Positions 43,967 through 52,686 of a DNA stretch of 64,000 bases are shown here, piece by piece; within the stretch, counting starts at the first letter, position 1, and every line of letters begins with the position of its first letter. A program made the translations under genes and the position numbers. The DNA comes from Streptosporangium brasiliense (lineage in GTDB: Bacteria; Actinomycetota; Actinomycetes; Streptosporangiales; Streptosporangiaceae). Location: contig NZ_JAUSRB010000002.1 of NCBI RefSeq assembly GCF_030811595.1, positions 7,750,001 through 7,814,000 on the forward strand, in the 5' to 3' direction. The notes below the pieces were generated by a model that was not told where the DNA came from, made no database searches, and saw nothing but the letters and a program-made list of their open reading frames with translations.

Positions 43967-45916
43967 ATGAAAACCCGCCTCACCCGCATCCTGGCGACCG
44001 CGCTGGCCGGCGCCGTGCTCCTCGCCTCGGGACCGGCCCTGGCGGCCGCCGAGCCGCCCCCGCCACGGGCCGGCCTGCCGGGACTGGCCGAGCTGGTGGA
44101 CCGTGTCGTCCCCGAGCAGCTGGCCCGGGACCGCATCCCCGGCGCGGCGGTCGTCGTGGTCTCCGGTGGGCGCACGGTCCTCGCCAAGGGGTACGGGGTC
44201 GCCGACGTGACCACGGGGCGGCCGGTCGACCCCGGCACCACCGGATTCTTCACCGGATCGCTCGCCAAGCTGTTCACCGCCACGGCCGTGCTGCAACTCG
44301 TCGACGACGGCAGGCTCGATCTGCGAGCGGACGTCAACCGGTACCTGACCTCGTTCAAGATCAAGGATTCCTATCCCGGCCGGCCCGTCACCCTGGAGCA
44401 CCTCCTGACCTACACCGCGGGCTTCGACGACGACATCGTCGGGCTCGCCGAGGCCGATCCCGAGGACGTCGGCCCGCTGGCGCGCAGCCTGGCCGACCGG
44501 CAACCGCGACGCGTGCGCCCTCCGGGCACGCGCGTCGCCTACGACAACTACGGCATGGCGCTCGCGGGCCATCTCGTGGAGGCCGCCTCCGGGCAACCGT
44601 TCGCGCAGTACGTCGAGCAGCACATCCTCAAGCCGCTCGGGATGAACGCCACCAGCATGGCCGTGCCGCACGCCGCGGCGCTGAACGCGGACCTCGCCGG
44701 CGCCTACCGCCCGAGCGGAGACGGCTACGCCGCCGTCAAGGGTCAGTACGCGCCGTGGGCCCCCACGGGAACCGGCCCCGTCTCCACCCCCGCCGACATG
44801 GGCCGTTTCATGCTCGCCCAGCTCCGCGACGACTCTCGCCTGGGCAGGGACCTCACCCGCCGCCTGCAGGAGCCGCACTACGCCCAGGACCCCCGCGTCC
44901 CGAGCATGGGCTACGTCTTCGAGCAGCGCTCACGCAACAGTCACCGGCTCGTCTACAAGGACGGCGACGTGCCCGGCCACCACAACGTCATGGCCCTGCT
45001 CCCCGAGAAGAACATCGGTGTCTACGTCGTCTACAACGGTGACGGCGTCGGCACCGTCGCGAACTGGGACGGCCAGAGCCTCGTCGACCGGATCGTCGAC
45101 CGCTACCTCCCCGCGGAATCGACCACCGCGGGGACCGCGCGTGCCGGCGCCGGGGACGGCGACGTGACGCGATACGCCGGCACCTACCGCTCCACCCGCA
45201 CCAGCCGTACCAGCCTCATGAAGGTGAGCTCCCTGTTCGCCGCGCCGACCGTGCGGGCCAACGCCGACGGCACCCTGACGACCACCGGGCTGTCGCCCGA
45301 CCCGGTCAGGACGGCCCAGCACTGGGTGCCGGCCGGTCCCGGTCTCTTCCAGGAGCGCGACGGCCAGGCACGGATCGTTTTCGACGGCGAGGGAACGCTG
45401 TCCAGCTCGATGAACCCGTCCGAGGCCCTGGAGAAGCTGGCCTGGTACGACACCCCGATGCCGCACATGATCATGCTCGGCCTCAGCACCCTGGTGTTCG
45501 TGTCGGCCTTCCTCCTCCTGCCGATCAGCGCCTCGGTGCGCCTCCTGCGGCGGCGCTCCCGCGCCGGTGCCCCGCGGCAGCCGACCGGCGCCCGTGTCGC
45601 CCGGCTCCTGGCCTGGATCACGGCCGCGCTGGTAACCGTCTTCGTCACCGGGATCGCGACGACCATGTCCGACCCGAACGTGGTCATGGAGCTGACCGCT
45701 CTCAACGCGCCCCGGCTCGCCGCGCTGCCGGTCCTCGCCACGGCCGGGTTCCTGTCCGCCGTCCTGGTCACCGCCGCCACGGTGCCGGCCTGGGTGAAGG
45801 GCTGGTGGGGCCGGCCCGGACGGCTGTGCTACACCGCGCTCGCGCTGGCCGGCGTGGCGTTCTTCAAGATCGCCATGACCTACAACCTTCTCGCCCTGCC
45901 CTTCCCGACCAACTGA
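43967..45916 (+). CDS. Membrane-anchored serine hydrolase (beta-lactamase/PBP superfamily)
   Basis: A 649-residue exported protein. It has a signal peptide (MKTRLTRILATALAGAVLLA), a class-C-beta-lactamase-like domain with S-x-x-K as SLAK (Ser98, Lys101), Y-x-N as YDNYG, and H-x-G replaced by GDVPGHHN. A beta-domain follows at about 390-500 and the C-terminus has four membrane helices (MIMLGLSTLVFVSAFLLLPI and others). This matches the PbpE/esterase EstB-like group, with the hydrolase outside the cell. Substrates are probably peptides, cell wall pieces or esters. Divergent from the kinase gene with 102 bases between starts; the two-component pair may control it. Confidence 0.87.
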   Translation: MKTRLTRILATALAGAVLLASGPALAAAEPPPPRAGLPGLAELVDRVVPEQLARDRIPGAAVVVVSGGRTVLAKGYGVADVTTGRPVDPGTTGFFTGSLAKLFTATAVLQLVDDGRLDLRADVNRYLTSFKIKDSYPGRPVTLEHLLTYTAGFDDDIVGLAEADPEDVGPLARSLADRQPRRVRPPGTRVAYDNYGMALAGHLVEAASGQPFAQYVEQHILKPLGMNATSMAVPHAAALNADLAGAYRPSGDGYAAVKGQYAPWAPTGTGPVSTPADMGRFMLAQLRDDSRLGRDLTRRLQEPHYAQDPRVPSMGYVFEQRSRNSHRLVYKDGDVPGHHNVMALLPEKNIGVYVVYNGDGVGTVANWDGQSLVDRIVDRYLPAESTTAGTARAGAGDGDVTRYAGTYRSTRTSRTSLMKVSSLFAAPTVRANADGTLTTTGLSPDPVRTAQHWVPAGPGLFQERDGQARIVFDGEGTLSSSMNPSEALEKLAWYDTPMPHMIMLGLSTLVFVSAFLLLPISASVRLLRRRSRAGAPRQPTGARVARLLAWITAALVTVFVTGIATTMSDPNVVMELTALNAPRLAALPVLATAGFLSAVLVTAATVPAWVKGWWGRPGRLCYTALALAGVAFFKIAMTYNLLALPFPTN

Positions 45917-45943
45917 TCAACCGACTCGGCCGACTGATCGACC

Positions 45944-45965
45944 GACCGTGCGGATCGCCACGGTC
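45944..45965. terminator. Hairpin between convergent genes
   Basis: GACCGTG (45944-45950) and CACGGTC (45959-45965) form a perfect 7-bp stem with an 8-base loop, 28 bases after the serine hydrolase stop and about 100 bases before the carboxylesterase pseudogene's end from the other side. Possible bidirectional terminator. Confidence 0.35.
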
Positions 45966-46061
45966 GCCCGCTCCGGCCCGCGACAACGCTCCACCTCGGG
46001 GCTCATCGCACGGCCCCGGGCGGAGGGCCGTCCAGACGGACGACGACGGGCAGCCCCGGGC

Positions 46062-46895
46062 TCAGGGCATCCGCGCCCAGAAGTCGAGGCGGTGCTCGGC
46101 CACGTAGTCCGTGCCACCGATCCGTCCGGGTGCCAGGGACTGGACGTGGCCGGTGCCGACGCCGGGTCAGGCCGGCAGGTCGGCACAGGCGGGATCACCG
46201 TGCGCGGCGAAGGCCGCCCAGTACCGGTTCATCCGGTCGGCGAGCTCACACTGTGCCGCTATCGCGAACCCGCTCTGCAGGATCGCGCGGTGGAACAGCC
46301 CGGCCGATGCGGGCGACACCAGGTGCGCCGCGATCGTAAGAGCCCCGTACGACTCTCCGACCAGGGTCACGTTCGCCGGGTCACCGCCGAATCGCGCGAT
46401 CTCCCGCTGCACCCAGCGCAGTGCGGCCTGCTGGTCCCGCAGGCCGAAGGTCCCGCCGTCGGCGAGGCCCGGATAGCCGAAGCACCCGAACACGCCGAGC
46501 CGGAAGTTCGGCGCCACGACGACGACGTCGCCGGCGACGGCGATCCGCCGGGGATCGTAGACGGCGGCGGTCCCGTTCGTCCCGCCGCCGCCGTGCAGCC
46601 ACACCATCACCGGGCGCCCGGTGCCCGGGGCCTCCGGCACGGTGACGTCCAGCGTCAGGCAGTCCTCGTCGACGGAGGTGACGTCCGCGAACGACTGAGC
46701 CGACTGCGGCGCGGGGTTCCCCGGCACGGTCGCGTCCCGGACCCCGGGCCACGGCGCGACCGGCACGGGCGGCCGCCATCGCCGCTCTCCGACCGGGGCC
46801 TCGGCATAGGGGATCCCCCGGAACGAGAGGTGTCCGTCGAGCCGGCGGCCGCGGATGGCGCCGCCGCTCAGCCGTACGGTCACGTGCCGGGTCAT
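46062..46895 (-). pseudogene. Type B carboxylesterase, internally deleted with a nonsense codon
   Basis: The frame starts MTRHVTVRLSGGAIRGRRLD and shows normal carboxylesterase sequence: RGIPYAEAPVGERRWRPP, EDCLTLDV, VMVWLHGGGGTNGTA and the nucleophile elbow TLVGESYGALTIAA. After RAILQSGFAIA it jumps straight to the C-terminal ADRMNRYWAAFAAHGDPACA, so some 200 residues with the acid and His parts are missing. A TGA at 46167-46169 stands where Trp is expected (PAWPGV). In the same frame the true end continues as GHVQSLAPGRIGGTDYVAEH to a final TGA at 46062-46064. Two independent lesions make this a pseudogene. Confidence 0.8.
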
Positions 46896-47009
46896 CGCGT
46901 GTGCTCCCTGGCCGGTGTGCGGGACAGGCTGCGGGCGAGGATGTCCGACGCGCGGAGCAGGGCGGGCGACGGCGTGGCCGGTCCCGCGAGTCCGGGTCCC
47001 GGCCGGGCG

Positions 47010-48239
47010 TCAGTCGTCGATCGCCTGGTAGAGCGTGGTCCAGAAGTCGTGGATGAGCCGCGCCGAATCCGGGACCGACATCCCGACCTGGGTGAGCAGG
47101 ATTCCGGTGAGCTGGTTGTCCGGGTCGGCGTAGGTCGAGGTGCCGGCTCCGCCGTCCCAGCCGAACTGGCCGATGGGCGCGTAGTCGCCGCGGTAGGTGC
47201 GCACCGCCATCCCGAAGCCCCAGCCGCCGTGCTGCCCCTGGCCGAATGACATATGGACGTTGTCGGTGGCCATGGCGTGTCGGGCGGCCTGCTGCTCGGG
47301 CGTGAGGCGGTTGGTGGTCATCAGCTCGACGGCGGGCCGGGACAGGATCCGTTCGGTCCCGTGCATACCGTGATTCAGCAGCATCCGGAAGTAGGCGTGG
47401 TAGTCGTCGACGGTGGAGACCAGTCCGCCGCCACCGCCCTGGAACGCCGGGGGCCGGCTGACCCTTCCCCCCGCCGCCTCGTCCCACACGTGGAACTCGC
47501 CGGTCTGCGGGTCGGGGGCGTAGAGGGGCGGCAGCCGGTCGATCTTGCCGGCGGGCACGTGGAAACCGGTGTCCTTCATCCCCAGGGGGTCGAAGACGCG
47601 TTCGCGCAGGAACGTCTCGAACGGCCGGCCCGTGACCCTGGCGACGAGCACGCCGAGCAGATCGTCGCTGATGTGGTACTGCCAGCGCTCGCCGGGCTGG
47701 TACATCAGCGGCAGCGCGCCGAGGCGGCGCATCCACTCATCCGGCTCGGGCATCGGCTCCGGCAGATCGGGCGTGAGCCCCTGCTCGAAGATCGCGCCCA
47801 TGATCGGGGAGCCCAGCGCCGTCATGTCCATGCCGAGCCCGAACGTGGAGGTCAGCAGGTCCCGTACGGTGATCGGCCGCCGCGCCGGCACGGTGTCGTC
47901 CAGCGGGCCGTCGATCCGCTTCAGCACCCGCCGGTCGGCGAGTTCCGGCAGCCACGGATCCACCAGGTCATCCAGCCGCACCTGGCACTCGTCCAGCAGG
48001 ACCATCGCCGCCGCCACCGCGACCGGCTTGGACGTGGACGCCATCCGGAAGATCGTGTCCCGCCGCATCGGCGCGCCACCGTCATGGCGCATCGTCCCGA
48101 GCGCTTCGACATGCGTCTGACCGCCCCGGCCGACCAGGGCGACCAGCCCGGGGATCTTCCCGGACTCGACATGCCGTGCCAGCACCTCGCGCAGTCTGCG
48201 CAGCCCCGCTTCGGAGAAGCCGGTGTTGCCAGTCCCCAT
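47010..48239 (-). CDS. Serine hydrolase (beta-lactamase superfamily), second HTH_38-MarR locus
   Basis: A 409-residue class-C-like serine hydrolase without signal peptide. S-x-x-K is STSK (Ser68, Lys71) in TIFRMASTSKPVAVAAAMVL. The tyrosine motif is WQYHISDDLLGVLVARVTG, and GQFGWDGGAGTSTYADPDNQ replaces KTG, as in many esterase-type members (EstB-like). AAGGAG lies upstream of ATG pair 48242/48239; the latter gives 7-base spacing. It is divergent from the HTH_38-MarR fusion regulator at 48617 and is its probable target. It belongs to the same superfamily as the hydrolase at 22681 but is not a close copy. Confidence 0.88.
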   Translation of the reverse strand: MGTGNTGFSEAGLRRLREVLARHVESGKIPGLVALVGRGGQTHVEALGTMRHDGGAPMRRDTIFRMASTSKPVAVAAAMVLLDECQVRLDDLVDPWLPELADRRVLKRIDGPLDDTVPARRPITVRDLLTSTFGLGMDMTALGSPIMGAIFEQGLTPDLPEPMPEPDEWMRRLGALPLMYQPGERWQYHISDDLLGVLVARVTGRPFETFLRERVFDPLGMKDTGFHVPAGKIDRLPPLYAPDPQTGEFHVWDEAAGGRVSRPPAFQGGGGGLVSTVDDYHAYFRMLLNHGMHGTERILSRPAVELMTTNRLTPEQQAARHAMATDNVHMSFGQGQHGGWGFGMAVRTYRGDYAPIGQFGWDGGAGTSTYADPDNQLTGILLTQVGMSVPDSARLIHDFWTTLYQAIDD

Positions 48240-48616
48240 CATGAATCTCCTTGCATACAGTTTTCGATCTCGCAGGACCCGTCCCGGCCCGGCGCCCATG
48301 GCTTCGACGAGCGACGCACGGGGGCGGGGTGAGCTTAGTCACGGAGACTCCTCTGCGGCGTCACCCGCATCCGCCACCGTTCGGGAATCTCTGAACGCTG
48401 CGACGCTACATTGCATTCACAAATCAGTCAACAAACGATGAAGGCTCAACTTGCCTGTTTCTCATAGAGAACAGGGCTTGCTTTGCAATGACCGTGGAGC
48501 TGAATGCAATGGATGATCGAATTTGCATTGCAATGGGTTCCGAGTGAATGCATACTGTGCAGCGGGTGGGCGGGCACAGAGCTCCGCGTATGCCGACAGA
48601 CAGGAGACGAGCACCG
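48240..48616. promoter_or_regulatory. Divergent promoter region with repeated TTGCA-type sites
   Basis: This 377-base gap is AT-rich from about 48400 and holds CATTGCATTC (48409-48418), CTTTGCAATG (48481-48490), GAATGCAATG (48502-48511), the perfect palindrome CATTGCAATG (48526-48535) and GAATGCAT (48546-48553). The same core with the palindrome TGTTGCAACA occurs at the paralogous locus near 22331. Probable operators of the fusion regulator. No gene is seen inside. Confidence 0.65.
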
Positions 48617-49390
48617 ATGCCCGGAGGCAGACTCACCGATGAGGACCGCCGGCGCATCGCTGCGGGGCTGGCCGAGGGACTCGGATACGCAGAGATCGGC
48701 CGGCGGCTGGAGCGGCCCGCATCGACCGTCATGCGGGAGGTCACCCGGAACGGCGGACCCGACGGCTACGGGGCGGACCGGGCGCACGAGGCCACCCGGC
48801 ACCGTGCGCGCCGGCACAAGCAGGCTCAGCCTCCGGCGCCACCGATCCCCGACGGCGGCCATGGGCGTGACCCCCAAGCGGTGCGGGACTTCACCGAGTC
48901 CTTCACCGCCCTCCTCGTTCAGCATGGCCTGCCCCGGATGGAGGCCAGGGTGCTGGCCTGCCTGTACATCACCGACTCCGGCACCCTGACCGCCTCTGAC
49001 CTGGCCCAGCGGCTCCGCGTCAGCCCGGCGTCCGTCTCGCACGCCGTCGCCTTCCTCGAACAGCAGGGAATGCTCAGGCGGGAACGGCCTCCCGGCGCGC
49101 GCCGCGAACGCTATGTCGTCGACGATGAGATCTGGCTCCGGTCTCTCCTCGCATCTCTGCAGATGAACGACGCCCTGACGGCCGCGTCGCAGCGCGGAGC
49201 CGAGATCCTCGGGGCCGCGACCCCGGCGGGTGCCCGCTTCGAGTCCTCCGCCGAATTCCTTCTCCTGGTGAGCGAGGCCCACCGGAAGGCCATCGAGCAG
49301 TGGCGGCAGCGCCCAGCACCCCGACACGCCGACCACCCGGGACGGACTCACGCACTGGACCGGGAAGACGAGCGGGCAGCCGGCGGCTGA
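48617..49390 (+). CDS. Fusion regulator: IS30-like HTH_38 plus MarR/GbsR-type domain (paralogue)
   Basis: A 257-residue protein with the same architecture as the regulator at 21329: MPGGRLTDEDRRRIAAGLAE and RRLERPASTVMREVTRN (IS30-type HTH), a basic linker, then GTLTASDLAQRLRVSPASVS and AVAFLEQQGMLRRERPPGAR (MarR/GbsR-type winged helix). The C-terminus is shorter and ends in a charged tail. AGGAG precedes ATG 48617. It is divergent from a serine hydrolase. The first domains of the two paralogues are very similar (GLGYAEIGRRL versus GVGYAEMGRRL), consistent with recognition of the same DNA core. Confidence 0.85.
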   Translation: MPGGRLTDEDRRRIAAGLAEGLGYAEIGRRLERPASTVMREVTRNGGPDGYGADRAHEATRHRARRHKQAQPPAPPIPDGGHGRDPQAVRDFTESFTALLVQHGLPRMEARVLACLYITDSGTLTASDLAQRLRVSPASVSHAVAFLEQQGMLRRERPPGARRERYVVDDEIWLRSLLASLQMNDALTAASQRGAEILGAATPAGARFESSAEFLLLVSEAHRKAIEQWRQRPAPRHADHPGRTHALDREDERAAGG

Positions 49391-49494
49391 TCGGCAACGC
49401 CCTGACAGGCCCGCCTCGGGGGCGGAGGGTGTTTCACAAGCGGTCGCCCGCCGGACTGCTTTCACCACACCTGCTCCACGCGATGCCGTGCGGG

Positions 49495-50208
49495 TCATAC
49501 GGCGGGCAGGCCGAAGTCCGCCGAAGAGAGCCCGTCCTTGGTCTGCCGGGTGATGCGATCGGCGAGGACCTCGTGGTGCCCCTTCTCGACGGCGTCCAGA
49601 GCCTGAGCGGCCACCTCGGCCGGAGCGGTCTTGGGAAGGGTGATCCCGGCGGCCATGTCGGTGTCGATGAAGGCGGCGTGCACGCCGACCACCAAGGTGC
49701 CCTGTCCTCGAAGCTCCAGGCGGATGCCGTTGGTCATCGACCAGGCGGCGGCCTTGGAGACGGCGTACGAGGCCACCGCCGGCAGCGTGGCCCAGGACAG
49801 CACCGACAACATGTTCACGATCGCTCCGCCGCCGTTACGTCCGAGGACGGGGGCGAAGGCGCGGCACATCGCCAGCGCGCCGAAGAAGTTGGTCTCCATC
49901 TCGGCACGTGCCGCCTCAAGCGAAGGCGCCGCGATCAGCCCGCTGCGCAGCCCGATGCCGGCGTTGTTGATCAGCAGCGTGACATCGCCGCACCGCTGGG
50001 CCGCCGCGGCGACGGAGGCCGGATCGGTGACGTCGAGCTCGACCGGGACAAGGTCCCGGTCGGTCACCGAGCCCGGGTCACGGGCGCCGGCGTAGACCGT
50101 GCGCGCGCCCCGTTCCAGCAGTGCCAGCGCGAAGGCCCTGCCGAGCCCGCGGTTGGCGCCCGTCACCAAGGCGGTGCAGCCCTGGAGATCCATGCCCTGA
50201 TCTTGCAT
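49495..50208 (-). CDS. Short-chain dehydrogenase/reductase
   Basis: A 237-residue classical SDR: ALVTGANRGLGRAFALALLE for the cofactor, VTLLINNAGIGLRSG, AIVNMLSVLSW with catalytic Ser, and VASYAVSKAAAWSMTNGIRL with Tyr-x-x-x-Lys. The C-terminal part (EVAAQALDAVEKGHHEVLAD) is usual for the SDR group near TetR/HxlR regulators. ATG 50208 is preceded by GGGGCGAG; ATG 50193 is possible. It lies directly under two strong operators at 50231-50278. Substrate unknown; NADPH preference suggested by the Arg after the second strand (GARDPG). Confidence 0.88.
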   Translation of the reverse strand: MQDQGMDLQGCTALVTGANRGLGRAFALALLERGARTVYAGARDPGSVTDRDLVPVELDVTDPASVAAAAQRCGDVTLLINNAGIGLRSGLIAAPSLEAARAEMETNFFGALAMCRAFAPVLGRNGGGAIVNMLSVLSWATLPAVASYAVSKAAAWSMTNGIRLELRGQGTLVVGVHAAFIDTDMAAGITLPKTAPAEVAAQALDAVEKGHHEVLADRITRQTKDGLSSADFGLPAV

Positions 50209-50230
50209 ATCTCGCCCCAAGCGATAGTGG

Positions 50231-50278
50231 GTTGGAATTTCCAACTTACCAGGGAGCATGTAAGTTGGAAATTCCAAC
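50231..50278. promoter_or_regulatory. Twin palindromic operators GTTGGAAnTTCCAAC
   Basis: GTTGGAATTTCCAAC (50231-50245) and GTTGGAAATTCCAAC (50264-50278) are each palindromic around a central base and are arranged as a larger inverted repeat (arms of 19 bases continuing with TTAC/GTAA). The 33-bp offset is about three helical turns, so two dimers would bind on the same face. They lie 23 bases upstream of the SDR start. No obvious regulator gene stands next to them other than HxlR at 51028. Confidence 0.8.
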
Positions 50279-50435
50279 CCAACCGGTCGGGCGGCCAAGG
50301 CTCCGTCCGGCTCACCCGGGAGGCGCCGGCCCGTCCCAGTCGCGGGGCGGGCCGTGCGCGACCTCCGGACGCGGCCGCTCGCGACGGCCGCCGCCAAGCG
50401 GGGTCGAGGCCGGCCGACCCGCCGTACGGAGCCGA

Positions 50436-50451
50436 CCCGCCGTACGGCGGG
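50436..50451 (-). terminator. Palindrome CCCGCCGTACGGCGGG after the RidA gene
   Basis: A perfect 16-bp palindrome 27 bases downstream of the RidA-like stop on the minus strand, preceded by an imperfect direct repeat (GACCCGCCGTACGG twice). Terminator-like. 50279-50435 otherwise shows nothing. Confidence 0.35.
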
Positions 50452-50477
50452 CCGCGACTTCGCACAGCGAGGAGTGT

Positions 50478-50885
50478 TCAGTCGATGATCGCGGTGGCTT
50501 CGACCTCGACCAGATGGTCGGGGACGTCCAGTGCCGCAACGCCCAGCAGCGTGCCCGGCGGCACCGGGGTGACCCCCAGCTTCGCGGCCGCCCGAGCGAC
50601 CCCCTCCAGGAACAGGGGCAGCTTGTCGGGGGTCCAGTCGACGACGTAGACAGTCAGTTTCGCCACGTCGTCGAAGGAGGCGCCGACCTCGGCCAGGGCG
50701 GTGCCGATGTTGAGGTAGCACTGCTCGACCTGAGCGGCGAGATCGCCTTCGCCGACCGTGACCCCATCGGCGTCCCAGGCGACCTGCCCGGCGACGAACA
50801 CCAACTTCGACCCGGTCGCGATCGACACCTGCCGGTAGGCGCTGATCTCCGGCAATCCGCTGGGGTCAACCAGGGTGATGGCCAT
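50478..50885 (-). CDS. RidA/YjgF-family protein
   Basis: A 135-residue protein of the RidA (reactive intermediate deaminase) family: SAYRQVSIATGSKLVFVAGQ, VAWDADGVTVGEGDLAAQVEQC, LTVYVVDWTPDKLPLFLEGV and PPGTLLGVAALDVPDHLVEV. The Arg usually found near IxRxxxE in active RidA proteins is replaced around ALDVPDHLVEVEATA, so imine deaminase activity is not assured; many such paralogues are of unknown function. GGAGG lies 8 bases before ATG 50885. Divergent from an HxlR regulator, its likely controller. Confidence 0.87.
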   Translation of the reverse strand: MAITLVDPSGLPEISAYRQVSIATGSKLVFVAGQVAWDADGVTVGEGDLAAQVEQCYLNIGTALAEVGASFDDVAKLTVYVVDWTPDKLPLFLEGVARAAAKLGVTPVPPGTLLGVAALDVPDHLVEVEATAIID

Positions 50886-51027
50886 GTCGCCTGCCTCCTC
50901 GTCATGAGAGCCCGTTGGCTCGCTTTCCCTGAACCAAGACACCCTTGGTCTCTTGTGGTTACTTAGGAACTGTAGGAGAGTGTTCGCTGACATGGAAGAA
51001 CGCACTTTTTAGTGACTGGGGAACCTT

Positions 51028-51408
51028 ATGGTGACCAAGCAGTTCGGGGGCTCACCCGAGGAAGCGGACCTGAGGCGCGCGGACTCTCTGGCGCGGGAGA
51101 TCTTCTCGGACGTCGCCAACAAGTGGGCGCTTCTGATCATCGAGGCTCTGGGGGAACGCACCCTGCGCTTCGGCGAGGTGCGGAACGGGATCGAGGGCAT
51201 CAGCCACAAGATGCTCACCCAGAACCTGCGCATGCTGGAGCGCAACGGCCTGGTCGAGCGGAGCGTGCACCCCACCGTGCCGCCGCGGGTCGAATACACC
51301 CTCACCGAGGCGGGCCGAGCCCTACGGGGGACGGTCCACGGAATGTGTGACTGGACCCACCGGTACCTCGGTCACATCGAGGCCTCCCGCCGCCGCTTCG
51401 ACGCCTAA
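51028..51408 (+). CDS. HxlR-family transcriptional regulator
   Basis: A 126-residue winged-helix protein: SDVANKWALLIIEALGERTL, RFGEVRNGIEGISHKMLTQN, LRMLERNGLVERSVHPTVPP and RVEYTLTEAGRAL, the whole HxlR signature. The usual N-terminal Cys for aldehyde or redox sensing is absent. GGGGAA precedes ATG 51028. It is divergent from the RidA gene with 142 bases between starts, and is the nearest one-component regulator to the SDR operators at 50231-50278. Confidence 0.9.
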   Translation: MVTKQFGGSPEEADLRRADSLAREIFSDVANKWALLIIEALGERTLRFGEVRNGIEGISHKMLTQNLRMLERNGLVERSVHPTVPPRVEYTLTEAGRALRGTVHGMCDWTHRYLGHIEASRRRFDA

Positions 51409-51427
51409 GGGGCCAAACGACCACTCA

Positions 51428-52547
51428 GTGGGTGTTTTATCCCTCTCTATGAGCTATCGCCCCATTTTGCCTCCTCGAGAGGCTGCCAGTCTCGTATGGT
51501 TTTCGGTAGATACGCGAGCCAGCGCGTTCGGTTAAGCACCCGCCAGGCGCCGGTCTCGTACCGGAAAATCCCGTCTCATTCCATGACCTGAGGCTTTGTC
51601 CTTACCACCCGGTGACGAACATCTCCGAAGGGCTGGGCGGCCGGCGCGCCACACGATACGTCCAGGACATGGCCGAGCAGCGACCGTACCCCAGTGACCT
51701 GTCCGACGCCCGCTGGAAGCTCCTCGAACCCGTGCTGACCGCCTGGCGCACCGAACGCAGAGGAAAGGGCCTGGACATCGGACGCCCACCCGAGCACGAC
51801 CTGCGCGCCATCATGAACGCAATCTTGTACGTCGACCGCACCGGCATCCCCTGGCGCTACCTGCCACACGAGTATCCGCCCTGGCAGACCGTCTACGGAT
51901 ACTTCGCCCACTGGCAGACCGACGGCATCTTCATCCAGCTCAGCGCCCTGCTGCGCCGCCTGGCCCGCACCACAGAAGGTCGCGATCCCGAACCGACGGC
52001 CTGCATCATCGACGCCCAAAGCGTCAAAACCTCAGCCAACGTGCCGGCCACCGGCCAGGGCTATGACGCCGGCAAGAAGATCGCCGGCCGCAAGCGCAGT
52101 ATCGTCACCGACACCCTCGGCCTGCTCCTCGCGGTGCTGGTCACCGCCGCCGGCGTCTCCGACGGCGCCGCCGGCCTGCCCCTGCTGACCCAGGTCGCCG
52201 CAGACAACCCGACCATCACCAAAGCCTGGGCCGACAGCGGCTACCGCACCACCGTCATCGAGCACGGCGCCGCCCTCGGCATCGATGTCGAGGTCGTCCG
52301 CCGCGATCCCGCCACCAGGGGGTTCACCCCTCTTCCCCGCCGCTGGGTCGTGGAGCGGACCTTCGGCTGGCTGATGCTCCACCGCCGCCTGACCCGTGAC
52401 TACGAGGCCCTGCCCACCCGCTCCGAAGCCATGATCCACACCGCCATGATCGACCTCATGACCCGCCGACTCACCCGCGAATCCACCCCGACCTGGCGAA
52501 ACACCTGAAAGCCAAACCAAACGAAACTCACGGGATCAAACACCCAC
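51428..52547 (+). mobile_element. IS5-family insertion sequence
   Basis: About 1120 bp bounded by inverted repeats GTGGGTGTTTTATCCC (51428-51443) and GGGATCAAACACCCAC (52532-52547), with one mismatch in 16. TCA flanks both sides (51425-51427 and 52548-52550), a 3-bp duplication of the TNA type known in IS5-family subgroups. It carries one uninterrupted transposase and lies between the HxlR gene and an MFS gene without disrupting either. Confidence 0.85.
51669..52508 (+). CDS. IS5-family transposase
   Basis: A 279-residue DDE transposase (DUF4096 N-terminus plus DDE_Tnp_1). N-terminal part: YPSDLSDARWKLLEPVLTAW, then LRAIMNAILYVDRTGIPWRY and LPHEYPPWQTVYGYFAHWQT. Catalytic core: ACIIDAQSVKTSANV (first Asp), KAWADSGYRTTV (second Asp) and PRRWVVERTFGWLMLHRRLT (Glu in the Y/W-x-V-E-R motif). 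The frame is intact, so the element may be active. ATG 51669 is used; an in-frame GTG at 51612 would add 19 residues. Confidence 0.93.
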   Translation: MAEQRPYPSDLSDARWKLLEPVLTAWRTERRGKGLDIGRPPEHDLRAIMNAILYVDRTGIPWRYLPHEYPPWQTVYGYFAHWQTDGIFIQLSALLRRLARTTEGRDPEPTACIIDAQSVKTSANVPATGQGYDAGKKIAGRKRSIVTDTLGLLLAVLVTAAGVSDGAAGLPLLTQVAADNPTITKAWADSGYRTTVIEHGAALGIDVEVVRRDPATRGFTPLPRRWVVERTFGWLMLHRRLTRDYEALPTRSEAMIHTAMIDLMTRRLTRESTPTWRNT

Positions 52548-52686
52548 TCAGCGCTCCAGCGCGACAGACGGAGGCCGTCCGCGCATACCGCTGGATTTCC
52601 GCGCGCCCGTCGCGACCGTCCGGCACCGCGCGTGGCCGTGAAAACGTGTTGCCGCAGATCCCTCCGGAACGTATGGTTTTGCGCTC

